Origin: an uncultured Clostridia bacterium
GTDB lineage: Bacteria > Bacillota > Clostridia > TANB77 > CAG-508
Assembly (NCBI GenBank): GCA_934179885.1
Contig: CAKPQY010000055.1
Location: forward strand, 1-5,767
Reading direction: 5' to 3'
DNA length: 5,767 nt
Position 1 is the stretch's first letter, and every line of letters begins with the position of its first letter. Shown here piece after piece: positions 1 through 5,577 of the stretch. A program made the position numbers and the translations under genes. The notes beneath the pieces were generated by a model. That model was not told where the DNA came from. It saw only the letters and a program-made list of their open reading frames with translations, and did not search any database.

Positions 1-1917
1 AATTCCAAATTGAGTAACTGATGATACAATTCCTTCATATTCTTCGCTAATATGTTTTTCCATATATTCAGTTTTTTTCAAGTCTTCGCTATCTCTTTCA
101 ACTTTTGTTGCTACTTTTTCTCTTTCAGATGAACTAACCGCTCTTTGTGTTGCTTTTTCTTGGTAGTCTTCTATCCATTTATCATCTACAACATAGTTTT
201 CTTCTAGATATTTTGATATTATTCTGTGTATGAATAGGTCTGGATATCTTCTTATTGGTGATGTGAAGTGACAATAGTATTTGCTTGCTATTCCAAAATG
301 TCCTTTATTTTCTGATTCATATTTTGCAACTTTTAATGTTCTTAATATTAATGTTGATACTACTTTTTCTTCCTCTTTGCCTTTGATTTCTTCTAATATT
401 TTTGATACTTCTGTTGGATAAACTTTATCGTTTGTAGTTTTTATTTTTAGTCCAAAGTTAAATAAAAATTTATTTAAATCTTTTACTTTGTCTATATCTG
501 GATCTTCATGAACTCTATAAATAAATGGTGCTTCTAACCAGTAAAATTTTTCTGCAATTGCTTCATTTGCGCTTAACATGAATTGTTCAATCATCTCATT
601 GCTAAAGCTTGTTTCATATTTTCCTACATTGATGGCTCTTCCTTCTTTATCTAGTTCAATTTTGCTTTCTGGTATGTCTAAATTCAAATATCCTTGTTCT
701 AATCTTCTCGTCTTTAAGATATTAGCAAGCTCTGCCATTAGTTCAAAATCTTTGATATATTTTTCGTATCTTTTTAGCACTTTTTCATCTGATTTATCTA
801 ATATTTTTTGTACATCGTGATAATTCATTCTTTCAGTTACATTTATTATTGCCTTGTATACTTCTACTGAAATTGTTTTTCCTTTTGAGTCTATTTCCAT
901 TGAACAAGATAAAGTGAATCTATCTTCTCCTGCATTTAAGCTACATATTCCATTTGATAATTCTCTTGGTAACATTGGTATTACTCTTGAAAGCATATAT
1001 ATACTTGTCCCTCTTATTTGTGCTTCTTTATCTAGCAAACTTCCTTCTCTTACATAATAGCTTACATCTGCTATATGGACATCTAGTCTATAATTTCCAT
1101 TTTGCAATTTTGTAACTCTTACTGCATCATCTAAATCTTTTGCATCTTCTCCATCTATTGTAAAGATTATATTTCCTCTACAATCCACTCTATTTGGTAT
1201 ATCTTTTGGGTCTATTTTATCACCAAATTTCTTTGCTTCTTCCACAACTTGTTCTGGAAATGTGGATGGCAAATTGTATTCTTTTATTAGTGATAACATG
1301 TCTACACCAGCTTGATTTGGGTCTCCAAGTATTTCTATAATTTTTCCTTCTGCATTTTTTCCTTTCTCAGGATATTTTGTTATTTGTACTAATACTTTGT
1401 GTCCATTTCTTGCTTTTCCAAAATTGCTTTTTGATATAAAAATGTCAGTTCCTAAACTTTTGTCATCTGGTACAACAAATCCAAAGTTTTCGTTTTTTTG
1501 AAATGTTCCAACTACTGTATCTTTCTCGTGTTTTATTATCTTTTTTATTATTCCTTCTGCATTTTTTATTTTGTTTTTTTCTTCTATTATTTCTACTAAA
1601 ACTCTATCTCCATTTAATGCTCTTAATGAATTTTCTTTTGATATATATATTTCATCTTCTTGGTTTTCTATTTTTACAAATCCAAATCCTTTTTGATTTT
1701 TTCTATATATTCCTTCTTTATAATTTTCTCCAATTAATCTATATCTGTTCTTTTTATTTTTAACTATTTTGTAGTTTTCTTCTAGTTCTTTTAATGTTGC
1801 CATGAATTCTTTGTTTTCTTTTTTTGGTACTCCTAAAATCATTGCTATTTCTTTTGCTTTCATTGGAGTATAATTTTCGTCTTTCATGAATTCTAAAATA
1901 ATATTTTCTTTATTCAT
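1..1917 (-). CDS. rnr: RNase R, 3'-5' exoribonuclease (3' end of gene cut off by window edge)
   Basis: Processive 3'-to-5' exoribonuclease that degrades structured RNA in the cytoplasm; in bacteria it takes part in mRNA and rRNA quality control and works with tmRNA/SmpB. The visible 639 codons give, in order: a winged-helix-like N-terminus (about 1-62), two cold-shock/OB domains (about 66-112 and 134-182, each with a GFGFV or FGFVV core), and the RNB catalytic domain (about 242-570). The RNB domain carries the metal-binding aspartates D255, D261, D263 and D264 in TIDGEDAKDLDDAV, then HIADVSYYV near 277 and HFTSPIRRYPDL at 550-561, the conserved arginine region. The S1 domain has just begun (YEGIVSSVTQFGI, about 627-639) when the window ends, so perhaps 70-130 residues are missing. 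The ATG at 1917 is set by GAAGGGA six bases upstream. It has its own promoter and lies downstream of a terminator. In many Bacillota secG, rnr and smpB are adjacent, so smpB may lie just beyond the left edge. Confidence 0.97.
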   Translation of the reverse strand, partial: MNKENIILEFMKDENYTPMKAKEIAMILGVPKKENKEFMATLKELEENYKIVKNKKNRYRLIGENYKEGIYRKNQKGFGFVKIENQEDEIYISKENSLRALNGDRVLVEIIEEKNKIKNAEGIIKKIIKHEKDTVVGTFQKNENFGFVVPDDKSLGTDIFISKSNFGKARNGHKVLVQITKYPEKGKNAEGKIIEILGDPNQAGVDMLSLIKEYNLPSTFPEQVVEEAKKFGDKIDPKDIPNRVDCRGNIIFTIDGEDAKDLDDAVRVTKLQNGNYRLDVHIADVSYYVREGSLLDKEAQIRGTSIYMLSRVIPMLPRELSNGICSLNAGEDRFTLSCSMEIDSKGKTISVEVYKAIINVTERMNYHDVQKILDKSDEKVLKRYEKYIKDFELMAELANILKTRRLEQGYLNLDIPESKIELDKEGRAINVGKYETSFSNEMIEQFMLSANEAIAEKFYWLEAPFIYRVHEDPDIDKVKDLNKFLFNFGLKIKTTNDKVYPTEVSKILEEIKGKEEEKVVSTLILRTLKVAKYESENKGHFGIASKYYCHFTSPIRRYPDLFIHRIISKYLEENYVVDDKWIEDYQEKATQRAVSSSEREKVATKVERDSEDLKKTEYMEKHISEEYEGIVSSVTQFGI

Positions 1918-1923
1918 TTTTAT

Positions 1924-1930
1924 TCCCTTC
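1924..1930 (-). promoter_or_regulatory. Ribosome binding site of rnr
   Basis: GAAGGGA on the minus strand lies six bases before the ATG at 1917. It fixes that ATG as the start rather than the in-frame ATG nine codons further in. Confidence 0.8.
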
Positions 1931-1952
1931 AAATAATTATTTTTTGCTATGC
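1929..1952 (-). repeat. Leader block of rnr, near-copy of the one at 2869-2894
   Basis: Just downstream of the predicted rnr transcription start, the minus strand reads GCATAGCAAAAAA, then TA, then ATTATTTGA. The phosphatase leader has GCGTAGCAAAAAA, GTAG, ATTATTTGA at nearly the same place. The two differ by one substitution and a two-base gap. The left end overlaps the rnr Shine-Dalgarno by two bases. The role is unknown: it may be an initial-transcribed-region or mRNA leader element, or a dispersed repeat. Confidence 0.55.
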
Positions 1953-1962
1953 AATTATTGTT

Positions 1963-1991
1963 ATTATATCACCTTATACTTTTTTATACAA
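1963..1991 (-). promoter_or_regulatory. Sigma-A type promoter of rnr
   Basis: On the minus strand the -35 box TTGTAT (1986-1991) and a perfect -10 box TATAAT (1963-1968) are separated by exactly 17 bases. Transcription would start near 1955-1956, giving a leader of about 38 bases. The promoter sits between the terminator of the phosphatase gene and the rnr start, so rnr can be expressed independently of its upstream neighbour. Confidence 0.85.
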
Positions 1992-2008
1992 CATTTTATA
2001 TCATAAAG

Positions 2009-2036
2009 AAAAAAGAGTAAAATTTTACTCTTTTTT
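2009..2036 (-). terminator. Rho-independent terminator of the phosphatase gene
   Basis: A perfect 28-base palindrome is centred between 2022 and 2023. On the minus strand the likely hairpin is GAGTAAAA/TTTTACTC, flanked by A6 on the upstream side and T6 on the downstream side, beginning about 12 bases after the phosphatase stop codon. Because it is symmetric it could also act on plus-strand transcripts, but no plus-strand gene ends here. Confidence 0.88.
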
Positions 2037-2047
2037 CCTTTTGAACT

Positions 2048-2839
2048 TTATTTCTTTAAAATTTTTAATAACTCACTTTGTAACTTTTCTGATTGATTGC
2101 AAGCTATTATTGAGCTTTGTGAAAAGTCATACTTGTTTCCATCCATTCTGCAAATACCTCCTCCTGCTTCTTCTAATATTAACATTGCAGCTGCTATATC
2201 CCAAGGTTTTAAATCATGTTCGAAATATGCATCACATTCACCAGATGCTACTCTGCATATATCTAAGCACGCTGGCCCAATTCGTTTGATATCTGCCGCT
2301 CCAGCATTCTTTACATCTAAAACTTTTTTTAATATATCTTCTGTTTTGTTAATATCATATGGAAAGCCAAACTGCATAACTGTTCCAGAAATTTCACTTC
2401 TATTACTGGTCTGCAATTTTACTTCATTTTTGTATGCACCTTTCCCTTTTATTGCATACCAAAATTCATCTGTTATTGGATTATAGATACATCCGATGAT
2501 AATTTCATTGTTTTTTACTAATCCTATTGAAATAGCAAATGGAAGGCCATGAATAAAGTTTGTTGTTCCATCAATAGGATCTACAACCCAAGTATATTCT
2601 GTTTTTGATATCTTTTTTCCTGTTTCTTCACCAAAAAAGGTTGAATTTGGTATTAAACTTTTTAGGTTTTTCTTTAATTGATTTTCCACTTCTAAATCAT
2701 ATTTTGTAACATAGTTATTCTTTCCTTTTTCTGATACTCCTTTTTCAATTTCAGCTAATGAACCTATGTTCAATGTTTGATTTGAAATTTTGTTTACTAA
2801 CTCCTTTATGTTTTTCACTATTATACTACTGTCTTTCAT
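2048..2839 (-). CDS. Inositol monophosphatase (SuhB) family phosphatase
   Basis: Magnesium-dependent, lithium-sensitive phosphatase-fold enzyme. The family hydrolyses inositol-1-phosphate and related sugar phosphates, and some members act on fructose-1,6-bisphosphate or on 3'-phosphoadenosine 5'-phosphate, so the substrate cannot be fixed from sequence. The 263-residue product has the usual family length and all metal-site motifs: FGEE with E71/E72, DPIDGTTNF with D87, D90, G91, T92 and T93, and LKPWDIAAA with W213 and D214 near the C-terminus, followed by EEAGG. I chose the ATG at 2839 because AAAGGA lies six bases before it; an upstream in-frame TTG at 2872 has no ribosome site and falls inside the leader. 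The gene has its own promoter and terminator and is inserted between secG and rnr, which are often adjacent in Bacillota. No signal peptide or membrane segment is present, so it should be cytoplasmic. Confidence 0.93.
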   Translation of the reverse strand: MKDSSIIVKNIKELVNKISNQTLNIGSLAEIEKGVSEKGKNNYVTKYDLEVENQLKKNLKSLIPNSTFFGEETGKKISKTEYTWVVDPIDGTTNFIHGLPFAISIGLVKNNEIIIGCIYNPITDEFWYAIKGKGAYKNEVKLQTSNRSEISGTVMQFGFPYDINKTEDILKKVLDVKNAGAADIKRIGPACLDICRVASGECDAYFEHDLKPWDIAAAMLILEEAGGGICRMDGNKYDFSQSSIIACNQSEKLQSELLKILKK

Positions 2840-2845
2840 ATTTTT

Positions 2846-2851
2846 TCCTTT
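2846..2851 (-). promoter_or_regulatory. Ribosome binding site that sets the phosphatase start
   Basis: AAAGGA on the minus strand is six bases from the ATG at 2839. The alternative TTG start at 2872 lies upstream of this site and has none of its own, so the shorter 263-residue protein is preferred. Confidence 0.85.
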
Positions 2852-2852
2852 C

Positions 2853-2871
2853 TGACTATAATGTCTAGTCA
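2853..2871 (-). repeat. Inverted repeat TGACTA-N7-TAGTCA in the phosphatase leader
   Basis: A perfect six-base inverted repeat with a seven-base loop lies directly against the Shine-Dalgarno site (2846-2851) and downstream of the predicted transcription start. It could be a small RNA hairpin affecting translation initiation, or a dyad operator for a DNA-binding repressor. Six A/T-rich base pairs form only a weak stem, so chance is possible. Confidence 0.45.
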
Positions 2872-2894
2872 AATAATCTACTTTTTTGCTACGC
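2869..2894 (-). repeat. Leader block of the phosphatase gene, near-copy of the one at 1929-1952
   Basis: The minus strand reads GCGTAGCAAAAAA, GTAG, ATTATTTGA, beginning close to the predicted transcription start (about 2889-2890). It matches the rnr leader block apart from one substitution and two extra bases. The two genes are unrelated, so the similarity is not explained by coding sequence. Confidence 0.55.
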
Positions 2895-2896
2895 TC

Positions 2897-2925
2897 ATTA
2901 TAGCATTATTTTATGTTTTTGATAA
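2897..2925 (-). promoter_or_regulatory. Sigma-A type promoter of the phosphatase gene (extended -10)
   Basis: On the minus strand a perfect -10 box TATAAT (2897-2902) is preceded by TGC, which makes the extended form TGnTATAAT. A weaker -35 box TTATCA (2920-2925) lies 17 bases upstream and overlaps the end of the secG terminator T-tract. The leader to the ATG is about 50 bases. Confidence 0.8.
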
Positions 2926-2958
2926 TAAAAAAGAGAAAATATTTTTTTATATTTTCTC
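2921..2958 (-). terminator. Rho-independent terminator of secG
   Basis: On the minus strand the arms GAGAAAATAT (2949-2958) and ATATTTTCTC (2933-2942) pair perfectly over ten bases around an A6 loop. T6 then ATTATC follow on the downstream side. The hairpin starts about ten bases after the secG stop codon. Its tail overlaps the -35 box of the next promoter. Confidence 0.9.
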
Positions 2959-2968
2959 AACTTTAAAA

Positions 2969-3217
2969 TTATACTAAATATAATATTCCTAATACTATTG
3001 TTAGAACACCGAAAATAATTGAAGAAATAACCATCATTCTTTTTTGTTTTCCTTCTTTTGTTCTACCTTTATTTTTCTCATAAAAATTATTTGTTGATGA
3101 ACCTGTTATTGTTTGTGATAACCCTGAATCATCTTTTGTTTGTATTAATGCTAATATTATTACTACAAGTGCTATAATAAAATATACCACTGTTAATATT
3201 GTTTTTATTATTTCCAT
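2969..3217 (-). CDS. secG: Preprotein translocase subunit SecG
   Basis: Small auxiliary membrane subunit of the SecYEG protein-export channel in the cytoplasmic membrane; it assists SecA-driven translocation. The 82-residue product has the SecG architecture: transmembrane helix 1 (about 3-25), a polar loop with QTKDDSGLSQTITGS (26-40), which resembles the GLS-containing loop of Gram-positive SecG, a basic stretch KNKGRTKEGKQKR (48-60), and transmembrane helix 2 (61-81). Length is typical for the family. The ATG at 3217 follows a strong GGGAGGA site with seven bases between. It has its own promoter and a clear terminator, so it looks like a single-gene unit, with possible read-through from the protease gene upstream. 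Confidence 0.94.
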   Translation of the reverse strand: MEIIKTILTVVYFIIALVVIILALIQTKDDSGLSQTITGSSTNNFYEKNKGRTKEGKQKRMMVISSIIFGVLTIVLGILYLV

Positions 3218-3224
3218 TTATAAT

Positions 3225-3231
3225 TCCTCCC
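3225..3231 (-). promoter_or_regulatory. Ribosome binding site of secG
   Basis: GGGAGGA on the minus strand, seven bases from the ATG at 3217, is the closest match to the full anti-Shine-Dalgarno complement in this window. It suggests efficient translation. Confidence 0.8.
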
Positions 3232-3259
3232 TGCGACTTTCTTTTTTATTACTTGGATT

Positions 3260-3288
3260 ATTTTACCATATAAATTTCTAAAATGCAA
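3260..3288 (-). promoter_or_regulatory. Sigma-A type promoter of secG
   Basis: On the minus strand the -35 box TTGCAT (3283-3288) and the -10 box TAAAAT (3260-3265) are separated by exactly 17 bases. The -35 box lies only three bases beyond the stop codon of the upstream protease gene, and no hairpin terminator separates the two. Confidence 0.78.
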
Positions 3289-3291
3289 TAT

Positions 3292-3981
3292 CTATCTTAT
3301 AATAAAAATTATCATTAAAATTATTACTTTAAAAATAGCATTACTTAAAAACTTAAAATTAGTATATTTTATTCCTATATTATTTAGTTCTTCATATTTT
3401 TTAACTATTTTTTCTATTTCTTCCTGTCCAGATATTTTTATTTCTTGCATATAATCTTTTGCTAAATATAACGCTTTAATCATAGCGTCATTCTCTAGAT
3501 AAGTCCTAACTGCATAAAATACTAAACCAAATAAAATTAGTATAAATAAAAATATCATTTTGTTTGGTAGTACTTTAAAAATTGCTAGTATACAAATTAT
3601 AAAAAAATATAATAAATAAATATTAGAAAATATAAAATTAAACCATAACATTTTTTTGCTTTGAATTGAATGTAAACATTCATGTGCTATTGTTTGTATT
3701 CTTGTATAACTGTTTTTTAAATTTGCTATAAAAATTTTGTTACTTGTTACTAAATATAATGTTGCATTTGAATTTTTATCTTCTTCTATTTTTACATTTT
3801 CATTATCTAATTTTTTCAGATAGTATTTACAAATTTCCACGTTTTCTGGATACTTTTTAGTTATTTCATCTAATTCTTTATCTTCTCCTATTTGTTTTAA
3901 TTTTTTTATATTAACATCAAAAATAAATCTTAATATAAAATAAATTATTACTACAATTATTAACAAAATTATAAATTTCAT
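3292..3981 (-). CDS. Putative membrane zinc metallopeptidase with HEXXH motif
   Basis: A 229-residue protein I cannot assign to a named gene. The sequence shows an N-terminal transmembrane helix (about 2-20), a soluble stretch rich in Lys and Glu (21-97), then IAHECLHSIQ with the zinc-protease HEXXH residues H100, E101 and H104. Two transmembrane helices follow (about 116-136 and 141-158), then TYLENDAMIKAL (160-171), in which E163 (and D165) could supply the third zinc ligand as in gluzincin-type membrane peptidases. A Lys/Glu-rich segment and a final hydrophobic helix (about 213-228) end the protein. The motif plus E-x-DA spacing recalls the YugP-like neutral zinc metallopeptidases, but overall likeness is weak, so family membership is inferred. 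The ATG at 3981 follows AAGGAG by seven bases. It lies 51 bases after the ylbF-like gene, with no clear terminator on either side, so co-transcription with that gene is likely. Substrate unknown. Confidence 0.75.
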   Translation of the reverse strand: MKFIILLIIVVIIYFILRFIFDVNIKKLKQIGEDKELDEITKKYPENVEICKYYLKKLDNENVKIEEDKNSNATLYLVTSNKIFIANLKNSYTRIQTIAHECLHSIQSKKMLWFNFIFSNIYLLYFFIICILAIFKVLPNKMIFLFILILFGLVFYAVRTYLENDAMIKALYLAKDYMQEIKISGQEEIEKIVKKYEELNNIGIKYTNFKFLSNAIFKVIILMIIFIIR

Positions 3982-3988
3982 AATATTA

Positions 3989-3994
3989 CTCCTT
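3989..3994 (-). promoter_or_regulatory. Ribosome binding site of the metallopeptidase gene
   Basis: AAGGAG on the minus strand is seven bases before the ATG at 3981. It supports that start and supports the reading frame being a real gene. Confidence 0.8.
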
Positions 3995-4032
3995 ATATTT
4001 TTACTAATAATGTTATTATATATTCAATCCAT

Positions 4033-4368
4033 TTATTTAAGTACATCCATTACTGCATCACCAATTATTTTATTTATATCTGATAAAATTATGTTGAATT
4101 TTGTTTCTGCTTCAAAGAACTTTGCTGCATCTTGATTTTCATATAATTCAATATATAATTGTTGCATTTTTTTAGTTTTTTCTTCATCATTTTTTCCAGT
4201 TTGCATTGCTGTAATTTGTGCATCATATCTAGCTGTTTCAAATTCTTCTATTTTTTTCTTTAATTCTGTATTTAAATTTAATGCTTCTTTTGCCATTTTG
4301 TAATTCACATATTCTTCTGATTGTTTTAATTCTTGTGCTAATTTATTTGCTGTATCATATATATTCAT
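4033..4368 (-). CDS. YlbF/YmcA (Com_YlbF) family protein
   Basis: A 111-residue, highly charged, all-helical protein of the YlbF family. In Bacillus subtilis YlbF and YmcA, with YaaT, form a complex that tunes RNase Y mRNA cleavage and affects competence, sporulation and biofilm formation; whether this paralogue does the same is inference. The start (MNIYDTANKLAQELKQSEEY) and the later region with ENQDAAKFFEAETKFN and a C-terminal DINKIIGDAVMDVL helix match the family pattern and length. The start is uncertain: the AAAGGA site (4380-4385) is eleven bases from the ATG at 4368 but five from an in-frame GTG at 4374, which would add two residues. A still longer reading from a TTG at 4413 begins inside the upstream hairpin and is unlikely. 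The gene sits 61 bases after the DUF3048 stop codon and just before the membrane metallopeptidase. Confidence 0.85.
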   Translation of the reverse strand: MNIYDTANKLAQELKQSEEYVNYKMAKEALNLNTELKKKIEEFETARYDAQITAMQTGKNDEEKTKKMQQLYIELYENQDAAKFFEAETKFNIILSDINKIIGDAVMDVLK

Positions 4369-4379
4369 TTTCACTTTGT

Positions 4380-4385
4380 TCCTTT
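4380..4385 (-). promoter_or_regulatory. Ribosome binding site of the ylbF-like gene, ambiguous between two starts
   Basis: AAAGGA lies five bases before GTG at 4374 and eleven before ATG at 4368. Other genes here use six or seven bases, so spacing leans to GTG, while the family pattern (MN-YD at the N-terminus) and codon preference lean to ATG. Confidence 0.65.
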
Positions 4386-4403
4386 CTAATGTTATAAAAA
4401 TAT

Positions 4404-4427
4404 AAATGCCCAAAAAATGGGCTATTT
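4404..4427 (-). terminator. GC-rich hairpin after the DUF3048 gene, probable partial terminator
   Basis: On the minus strand GCCCA and TGGGC pair around a T5 loop, and AAAT/ATTT extend the stem past a one-base bulge. A T-rich but interrupted tail (ATATTTTT) follows. It begins only a few bases after the DUF3048 stop codon. The tail lacks a clean T-run next to the stem, so it may terminate only part of the transcripts or may instead protect an mRNA 3' end. No clear promoter lies between it and the next gene. Confidence 0.6.
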
Positions 4428-4429
4428 AT

Positions 4430-5509
4430 TTACATATTAGTTGCTGTATTCTCAGTAGTACTTGGACCTTCTATTACAACTTTTGCATTAATTGGGCAAA
4501 TGTTAATCCATGTGTTTCCATCATTTACTTTTATTTCGTTTCCTTGTAAATCTTCATATTTTGTTTGTGTATTTCTTGCTTCTTTTATACATTTAATTTT
4601 TATAGCTTTTCCGTTAGTTATATAATATCCATCAAATGTTCCTATGTTTTTAAGTCCTTGTCTACCTTTGTTTTCACTATCATCTAGTGTGTAATTATCA
4701 CAAAATGTTATTATTATATTTTTAGTTGTTACGCTGTTTCCTGTATCCCAGTCAGTTTGAGCTTTATTTCTTGCATATCTTTTATATACTTGATTTTGTT
4801 CATCATATTCATATTTAACTTTTTGAAGTGATGAGTGTGGAATTGTAATAGTTGTTGCTCCTTGTCCGTCTTTTAATTCAACTTCATCTGTTACGTAGTT
4901 TAATACGCTTTCTTTTGTTGATGTTGTTTTATATCCTTTTGCTTTTGCAACTTTTAATAATGCTTCTGTACTTGTTACTGCATTATGTGGAGCTGATTTA
5001 TCTTTTACTCTCCAAAATGTTTTTTCGCTTTCTGTTATTCCATTAATATTGTTTATACTATATTTTGTTATGTCACTTTGTGCTTGTGGGCTCCATCCAT
5101 AGTGTGCATATATTGCATCATTTTCCATGACATAATCTAGAAAGTAATGTCTTGAACTTCTTACTGGTCCTATTTTATCAACATTTACTCCTTTAAATAA
5201 TGCCATTAAACGTGTTTCTCCGCCTTCAACAATTATTTCATATACTAAGTATGCTTGATTTAGTCCTGCTTGTGGCCATGCTTGATTATGGTTATCTATC
5301 ATTACTGCTATTGGTCTGTCATTTCCATTAAATATCTGAACTTCTTTTTCTTCTATTTCTGTTGTTAGTATTTCTTCGTTTTGATTTCCAGATACTTCTT
5401 GTGTTTCATTTTCCTTGTCTCGTGTTATTTTATATGCCATAATTCCGCCTGAAACTAATATTAATATAATTAATATTGCTATTAAAATTTTTGTTCCTTT
5501 GTTTCCCAT
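4430..5509 (-). CDS. DUF3048 domain protein (YerB-like), membrane-anchored
   Basis: A 359-residue protein of the DUF3048 family, whose best-known member is the Bacillus subtilis lipoprotein YerB; the biochemical role is not established. The N-terminus is a short basic stretch and one hydrophobic helix (about 7-25) with no cysteine for lipid attachment, so I read it as a signal anchor rather than a lipoprotein. An acidic, Asn/Glu-rich linker (31-60) follows. The N-terminal DUF3048 domain (about 63-205) shows RPIAVMIDN (65-73), AYLVYE (86-91), EGGETRLMALF (95-105), GPVRSSR (114-120), HYGWSPQAQ (136-144) and APHNA (173-177). The C-terminal domain (about 225-345) ends in GNTWINICP. The bulk should face outside the cell. 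The ATG at 5509 follows AAAGGGA by seven bases. It lies 64 bases after ybeY with no terminator between, so it may share that transcript. Confidence 0.88.
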   Translation of the reverse strand: MGNKGTKILIAILIILILVSGGIMAYKITRDKENETQEVSGNQNEEILTTEIEEKEVQIFNGNDRPIAVMIDNHNQAWPQAGLNQAYLVYEIIVEGGETRLMALFKGVNVDKIGPVRSSRHYFLDYVMENDAIYAHYGWSPQAQSDITKYSINNINGITESEKTFWRVKDKSAPHNAVTSTEALLKVAKAKGYKTTSTKESVLNYVTDEVELKDGQGATTITIPHSSLQKVKYEYDEQNQVYKRYARNKAQTDWDTGNSVTTKNIIITFCDNYTLDDSENKGRQGLKNIGTFDGYYITNGKAIKIKCIKEARNTQTKYEDLQGNEIKVNDGNTWINICPINAKVVIEGPSTTENTATNM

Positions 5510-5516
5510 ATTTTCA

Positions 5517-5523
5517 TCCCTTT
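5517..5523 (-). promoter_or_regulatory. Ribosome binding site of the DUF3048 gene
   Basis: AAAGGGA on the minus strand is seven bases from the ATG at 5509 and supports that start. Confidence 0.8.
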
Positions 5524-5542
5524 CTCTTCACTTCGTTCCGTT

Positions 5543-5577
5543 CATCTAATCTCTAACTTCCAACATCTAACATCTAT
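5543..5577 (-). repeat. Degenerate heptamer tandem repeat between ybeY and the DUF3048 gene
   Basis: Reading the minus strand, 35 bases split into five seven-base units without a gap: ATAGATG, TTAGATG, TTGGAAG, TTAGAGA, TTAGATG. The first unit contains the ybeY stop codon TAG. The array fills most of the intergenic gap. It has no dyad symmetry to act as a terminator and no promoter boxes. It is probably a neutral simple-sequence expansion, though heptamer arrays of this kind recur in intergenic DNA of some bacteria. Confidence 0.65.

Noticed and set aside
578..1057. Two plus-strand reading frames opposite the rnr catalytic domain
   Set aside because: They overlap the RNB domain of rnr in antisense and show low-complexity Ser/Leu composition only.
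1503..1763. Plus-strand reading frame rich in Leu and Phe opposite rnr
   Set aside because: It is the antisense shadow of Lys/Glu/Ile-rich codons of rnr, whose domains and catalytic motifs are clear on the minus strand; it has no domain content of its own.
2041..2486. Two overlapping plus-strand reading frames opposite the phosphatase gene
   Set aside because: They are antisense to conserved phosphatase motifs, including the WD motif region, and have no recognisable domain.
2840..2872. Longer phosphatase with a TTG start at 2872
   Set aside because: The extra eleven residues span the inverted repeat and the AAAGGA ribosome site, and the TTG has no ribosome site of its own.
3995..4030. TATAAT and a TAATAA-CA-TTATTA dyad upstream of the metallopeptidase gene
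   Set aside because: The TATAAT has no acceptable -35 hexamer at 16-18 bases, and the dyad has a two-base loop and no T-run, so neither a promoter nor a terminator is supported.
4375..4413. Longer ylbF-like protein with a TTG start at 4413
   Set aside because: That codon lies inside the hairpin loop/stem region and the reading frame then crosses the real Shine-Dalgarno site.
4852..5046. Leu-rich plus-strand frame opposite the DUF3048 gene
   Set aside because: Antisense shadow; near-homopolymeric Leu composition is typical of reversed Lys/Asn/Thr-rich coding DNA.
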